Assembly (NCBI GenBank): GCA_900557175.1
Contig: USSL01000054.1
Span: forward strand, 1 to 9,098
DNA length: 9,098 bases
Reading direction: 5' to 3'
From: an uncultured Eubacteriales bacterium
GTDB taxonomy: Bacteria; Bacillota; Clostridia; Lachnospirales; Lachnospiraceae
In this document: piece after piece, positions 6,501 through 9,098 of the stretch
How positions within the stretch are numbered: position 1 is the stretch's first letter
Layout: each line of letters begins with the position of its first letter
Notes under the pieces: generated by a model
Database searches by the model: none
What the model was told of the DNA's origin: nothing
Seen by the model: the letters and a program-made list of their open reading frames with translations, nothing else
Made by a program: the position numbers and the translations under genes

Positions 6501-9098
6501 AAAAATATTTTCTGCATCCGCCGTCTGCTGACTCGTCACATCTACCGTCTTTTCGACAGCAAACGTACTCTCACGTGGGAAATTAAACGAAATCTTTAAG
6601 TTGGATTCATACAATCCGCGCTCCAAATAAAACATTGTCAGCGTATGCGATGCCCCCGGCTCTCTAAGTTTTTCAACAAGCTCAGCAGGAAGATTTCCTG
6701 TTTTAAAAACCCTTCCTTTTCCCTCATAAGTAGCGCCCGATTTAATCGCCTGCCATATCGTATATGTCCCCTCTTTAAAGTTAATCTCACCGCGCACGGC
6801 ATCATGGATACCGCCCAAATCTACAGCTAAAATACCGTCCACGTAGATCCACGCATCATCGTCACCCTGAAATTCAAACCGGATCGGTTCATCTTTATTC
6901 GTGTATTCATTATATATTTCAGCATTATCCGTCAGCGCAAAATCAATATTAAACTGCGCGCCAAACATATAGTTCATTTTCTGCTTATTATTAGTAACGT
7001 GGCCACCTTCCATGATAGATGCATCATAACTGCTGAATGGGAAAAATGAAAATTTTCCATTAGAATCATTACCATATTTGATAGGCTGATTTGTTCTTTT
7101 CATAAAATAGCCGTCGTCCACATTGTAGGACATTCTGAGTGCATCATCGGCATCACCGCTGTTATATACCCAATAACCTTTTGTTCTTGAGCCATCCGCC
7201 TCGTCCTTTGTAAACGGAAACTGTACATTTTTATAAATATTTCCGACGGCTGTTCCAAGAGCGTTGTTTCCACGCAAAAAGTCTTCATTAAAAAACGGCA
7301 TTTCCACACCCGGAAAATTTTCTGATGAACCGGTTGTAATTATTCCATTCTGCAATTGACTGTCTGCAAGGCCTAAAACCGGTCCGCCGTCTCCTTCCGT
7401 CCAATTATTGGCACCTTTATTTCCCTGCCATTTGTTTTGCGACGTTCCTACATCACCAGTCATATAAATGGCATTAAATTTATTTTGAATATCCGAAGAA
7501 TAATTTTTAAACGCATCTTTATAATACTGTTCAGCAGCCGCATTAAACATTTCGCCTTGCTTTTTATACGTTGGATCATCTACTTTCGGTACTTCCGTAA
7601 GTTTTGTACCACTCATTTCCCATGTAGAGTAATAATCATAAAATGTACTTGTGCCGTAAAAGACATTTTCTTCCCGCACAAAAGTATCTTCCGGAATATC
7701 AATACTCTCATCACCGGATGTATCTGTCGAATAAACGCTTCGCCAGTAGCCTATGATTCCTGTCGGATCAGTTTCTGATTCAGGCGGTGTCTCTGACGCA
7801 CTTCCCACCTGATAAGCATAATAACACGGCATACCGAACTTCGTGCTTATTTCCTCCCATTTGGAATAGTAATAAGTTTTACCGTTATCTTTTGTGCCTT
7901 TAAACTGTATTGATGTATACTGACTAGGGACATTCATACTAAACAGACGTTTTTTATTATAAAGCTGGTCAGAACCATTGACACCGGATAATACCACTTC
8001 GATAATCTTCCCGCTATTATCTTTTAAACGTGCACGAACTATATCATAAGGAACCTTCTCCATCTCATTGTTATAGAAAAAAATGGTTCTTTTATCGCCC
8101 GGATTTGCCTTAAAATGTGTCCACATCTGTCCGTTAAATTCCCACACGTTATCAAGATTCAGGCAGTTTCTGCCGCTTCTTGGCACAAACGTAAATTTGT
8201 ATGTATATTCCTTAGGAATAGAAACGCCGTCTTTCTTTGTCGTAAATGTCAGCGTCAGTATGGACTGCTCTGTTGCCCCGCTATTGTACGGAAACTGAAA
8301 GTAAACGAAATTTTCCTGCGTCAGTCTGTCTGAAATTTTATAGCCTTTAACAGCATCATATTGTGCGCCCTCAATCATTCCTTCTTTCATACCGGCCCAG
8401 CGGATCCACAGATCATCAATATCAGCGACAAGGCCATTGCCCGTATAATCTGTCACATCAACATACATTACTTGTGTATCAAGTGAATCATTGGCGCGTG
8501 TTGAATGAGCGCCCCAGAATGAAGCATCTTTCTTCTCATTCGTATTTCCCTGTTCAACCAGATTCAAATAAAATGCATCGATATATCCGGGTTTATATTT
8601 GAAATAACCGCTTTGTGTATCGGCACTGTCATGATTTCCCCTGAAATTATAATGTCTTTCAAGTTTTCCGCCGTTACCGACATCATCCCGTCCAACAAGC
8701 TGAAAAGCGATTTCTTCATATAAATCAACATTCTCTGGGAACGGCGCAGAATAAAATCCATTCCGCCGCCCATACATTGTATAGGCTTCTCCATCTTTTC
8801 CGATAATAGGATCCGGACGTGTATGATCTTTCTTTAAAAAGGCAATATTGACACGCTCTGTCACAGACCTTTGTCCTTCAACCTTTTCCATATCAATCAT
8901 ATAAACCATGTCGCCCGGCTGCACTACAACATTATAGTCATCACCCGGTTGCCATGAAGTATTAATGCTGTATGTCTGTACCGACGTCTCCGGCTCATAA
9001 TCAGGATCCTGTCCCCAGTACGATGGATTTTCTCCCATATCGTAATAATATGTATTATTTTCATCACTGATAAACGATACAGCTTTAACCTCCGGCGC
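3516..9098 (-). CDS. Giant pilus-tip adhesin with fibro-slime and Cna-B domains (5' end outside window)
   Basis: The frame is open to the window edge, giving 1860 residues without the signal peptide. Numbering here starts at Met of 9038, with 20 residues before it; that Met is internal, since residues continue upstream without a signal peptide. The first ~600 residues are a beta-rich, Trp/Tyr-rich region. A fibro-slime/PA14-like domain follows (about 685-825), with MNYMFGAQFNIDF, GDDDAWIYVDG (725-735), DLGGIH and HTLTMFYLERG. Next is an isopeptide-type domain (Lys830, Glu1128, Asn1242) interrupted by a ~160-residue insert (about 885-1047). Cna-B domains follow: one at about 1246-1394; two with IEKIW and VVKVWDDN starts (about 1396-1525, 1525-1672); and a SpaA type with E-box YRITETKAPSGY (about 1673-1795). 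IPTTG (1798-1802), a membrane helix and an Arg-rich tail end it. Adhesion to host or plant-fibre glycans is inferred from the fibro-slime family and from its place ahead of the backbone pilin. Confidence 0.93.
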   Translation of the reverse strand, partial: APEVKAVSFISDENNTYYYDMGENPSYWGQDPDYEPETSVQTYSINTSWQPGDDYNVVVQPGDMVYMIDMEKVEGQRSVTERVNIAFLKKDHTRPDPIIGKDGEAYTMYGRRNGFYSAPFPENVDLYEEIAFQLVGRDDVGNGGKLERHYNFRGNHDSADTQSGYFKYKPGYIDAFYLNLVEQGNTNEKKDASFWGAHSTRANDSLDTQVMYVDVTDYTGNGLVADIDDLWIRWAGMKEGMIEGAQYDAVKGYKISDRLTQENFVYFQFPYNSGATEQSILTLTFTTKKDGVSIPKEYTYKFTFVPRSGRNCLNLDNVWEFNGQMWTHFKANPGDKRTIFFYNNEMEKVPYDIVRARLKDNSGKIIEVVLSGVNGSDQLYNKKRLFSMNVPSQYTSIQFKGTKDNGKTYYYSKWEEISTKFGMPCYYAYQVGSASETPPESETDPTGIIGYWRSVYSTDTSGDESIDIPEDTFVREENVFYGTSTFYDYYSTWEMSGTKLTEVPKVDDPTYKKQGEMFNAAAEQYYKDAFKNYSSDIQNKFNAIYMTGDVGTSQNKWQGNKGANNWTEGDGGPVLGLADSQLQNGIITTGSSENFPGVEMPFFNEDFLRGNNALGTAVGNIYKNVQFPFTKDEADGSRTKGYWVYNSGDADDALRMSYNVDDGYFMKRTNQPIKYGNDSNGKFSFFPFSSYDASIMEGGHVTNNKQKMNYMFGAQFNIDFALTDNAEIYNEYTNKDEPIRFEFQGDDDAWIYVDGILAVDLGGIHDAVRGEINFKEGTYTIWQAIKSGATYEGKGRVFKTGNLPAELVEKLREPGASHTLTMFYLERGLYESNLKISFNFPRESTFAVEKTVDVTSQQTADAENIFAHLLQNMGGFNFEIQNLVTSEGALPVEESAGYMKPGAGQKIYDSENSNVVFSFENGAGSITGNHPKQIEQQSIVSGAEPDEAKLLKIQPEQTMNLTNMSYLRLEMKNKGASDSSARNLYLSFKDTKGNRVGGYANTIGYDGETNSFVTDEASIIRVDFRQMTGSSAFDWANVAQMMIGIRRTNPEDSVSYEISSIAFFEAKNEVQSGGFSVTDDKISDYGSYDAGTLVPVDDAWFIRKNKVDGGYDSGVSRQTDKGMFALADGQQAVFTDKFRTGSYIALKELNVDPKVFDTQWTIMEDGQEVDGKYLLNTRDDVSSVQNPLNMISDENAKPLSNVSGTEVTDGRIENIDPDWPNIGKINPPNENEKDQKAIVYRSYINPDISSNVSTNLSVDVKNTLKYGQLTIEKELYKSESVTVSPGDYTFDVYYVDIAGMRLESQLSPVNGNDRYVRQTVTVHVDFDADGNVRGSTTLYNIPAGTTYYIVERPTNGTKLIGIDLHPEKDTKHENVRIVNAGTVENEGASGDWSKAYVTGTAYDSDKIITFTNEREPFYMDIEKIWNDGLTDEDRGINEIYISLQRKFQDDSEAQWDNVTKDFFDDPIGEGGNAYIVLTPEKNWKTTSKTVLPYKDENSGKLYEYRIQEIDKDGALKNYEVSYDEIRNPDKDGKLHVTYRATNTLVGINVVKVWDDNDNIGGIRPKRIRVKLVASIDKNAEGGWKCYKGLEDENHQCKEDECYIELTENMAWRKSVENLKLEDASGNPYYYKLADEQIYISNGNGAWEDVTESGQSASSGSPISGYEVTYGEPQQPQGINTVTISMTNKIDFGNITIEKFAKEDTNKRLEGAEFKLERLIEETDNTDKTTWKVDQTFKEKIATTSATGTIEFQKLPYGTYRITETKAPSGYVPMNKPIEVTINDAEFAKQAEQHQGDLTYDASKKLITVKIFNEKGLHIPTTGGRGIVMFTIVGLALCMAAALLYINKVKALRRTHHRRRK
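5900..6385 (-). other. Inserted jelly-roll (CBM-like) domain coding segment of the tip adhesin
   Basis: About 160 residues between the strand FNFEIQNL and the continuation ISDYGSYDAGTLVP break an otherwise familiar isopeptide domain. Their pattern is that of galactose-binding-like beta-sandwiches: LLKIQPEQTMNLTNMSYLRL, NLYLSFKDTKGNRVGG, IIRVDFRQM, WANVAQMMIGIRR, VSYEISSIAFFEA. This strand order and the closing 'xYxIxxIxFxE' strand are seen in CBM4/9/11-type modules. The assignment is by eye and needs a profile search. Confidence 0.5.
6575..6985 (-). other. Fibro-slime (PA14-like) domain coding segment of the tip adhesin
   Basis: This segment encodes the conserved core of the fibro-slime family in order: NYMFGAQFNIDF, PIRFEFQGDDDAWIYVDG, LAVDLGGIHDAVRGEINF, then HTLTMFYLERGLYESNLKIS. 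PA14-like beta barrels often bind carbohydrate, and the Asp triplet GDDD resembles the acidic turn of such folds. It is the strongest clue to ligand binding in the operon; the ligand itself cannot be read from sequence. Confidence 0.85.

Noticed and set aside
7800..7850. Possible thioester domain of a tip adhesin (Cys in MPCYYAYQ).
   Set aside because: A Cys followed by aromatics and a nearby Gln is suggestive, but the remaining thioester-domain pattern is not visible.

Overview
The window reads as the distal part of a sortase-assembled pilus operon from a Gram-positive anaerobe of the Clostridia, most likely a Lachnospiraceae-type gut bacterium. This assignment rests on LPXTG-like anchors, a class C sortase, a fibro-slime tip protein, moderately AT-rich coding and Firmicutes-type promoter and ribosome-binding sites. 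It is inferred from family resemblance, not from a database match.

Every real gene is on the minus strand, so transcription runs from high to low coordinates. In that order the window holds four pilus genes. First is a very large pilus-tip adhesin (9098 to 3516; its start lies outside the window). It carries a fibro-slime (PA14-like) domain, a string of Cna-B/SpaA isopeptide domains and an IPTTG sorting signal. Next is the major backbone pilin (3497 to 1875, LPTTG). Third is a class C sortase (1874 to 987). Last is a small basal or minor pilin (973 to 233, variant PAKTG signal). Gaps are 18 nt, 0 nt and about -4 or +13 nt, so this is one transcription unit. The operon promoter would be upstream of 9098. 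A hairpin at 185-214 closes the operon.

Downstream, in the same direction, lies tRNA-Pro(UGG) (55 to below 1, cut by the window edge). It has its own near-consensus promoter (TTGACA-17-TAGAAT).

Expected working model: the sortase joins major pilin subunits into a shaft capped by the fibro-slime adhesin, and the small pilin with its divergent anchor ends up at the base on the peptidoglycan.

The most interesting points are these. (1) The minor pilin seems to start at GTG 990, overlapping the sortase stop, but reaches its reading frame only through a -1 shift at a perfect A AAA AAG heptamer, with a possible hairpin 6 nt downstream. This is either recoding, a broken or phase-switched gene, or a one-base error. 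(2) An approximately 160-residue carbohydrate-binding-like beta-sandwich appears to be nested inside an isopeptide domain of the tip adhesin. (3) The backbone pilin and the sortase are in the same frame, separated by a single TAA.
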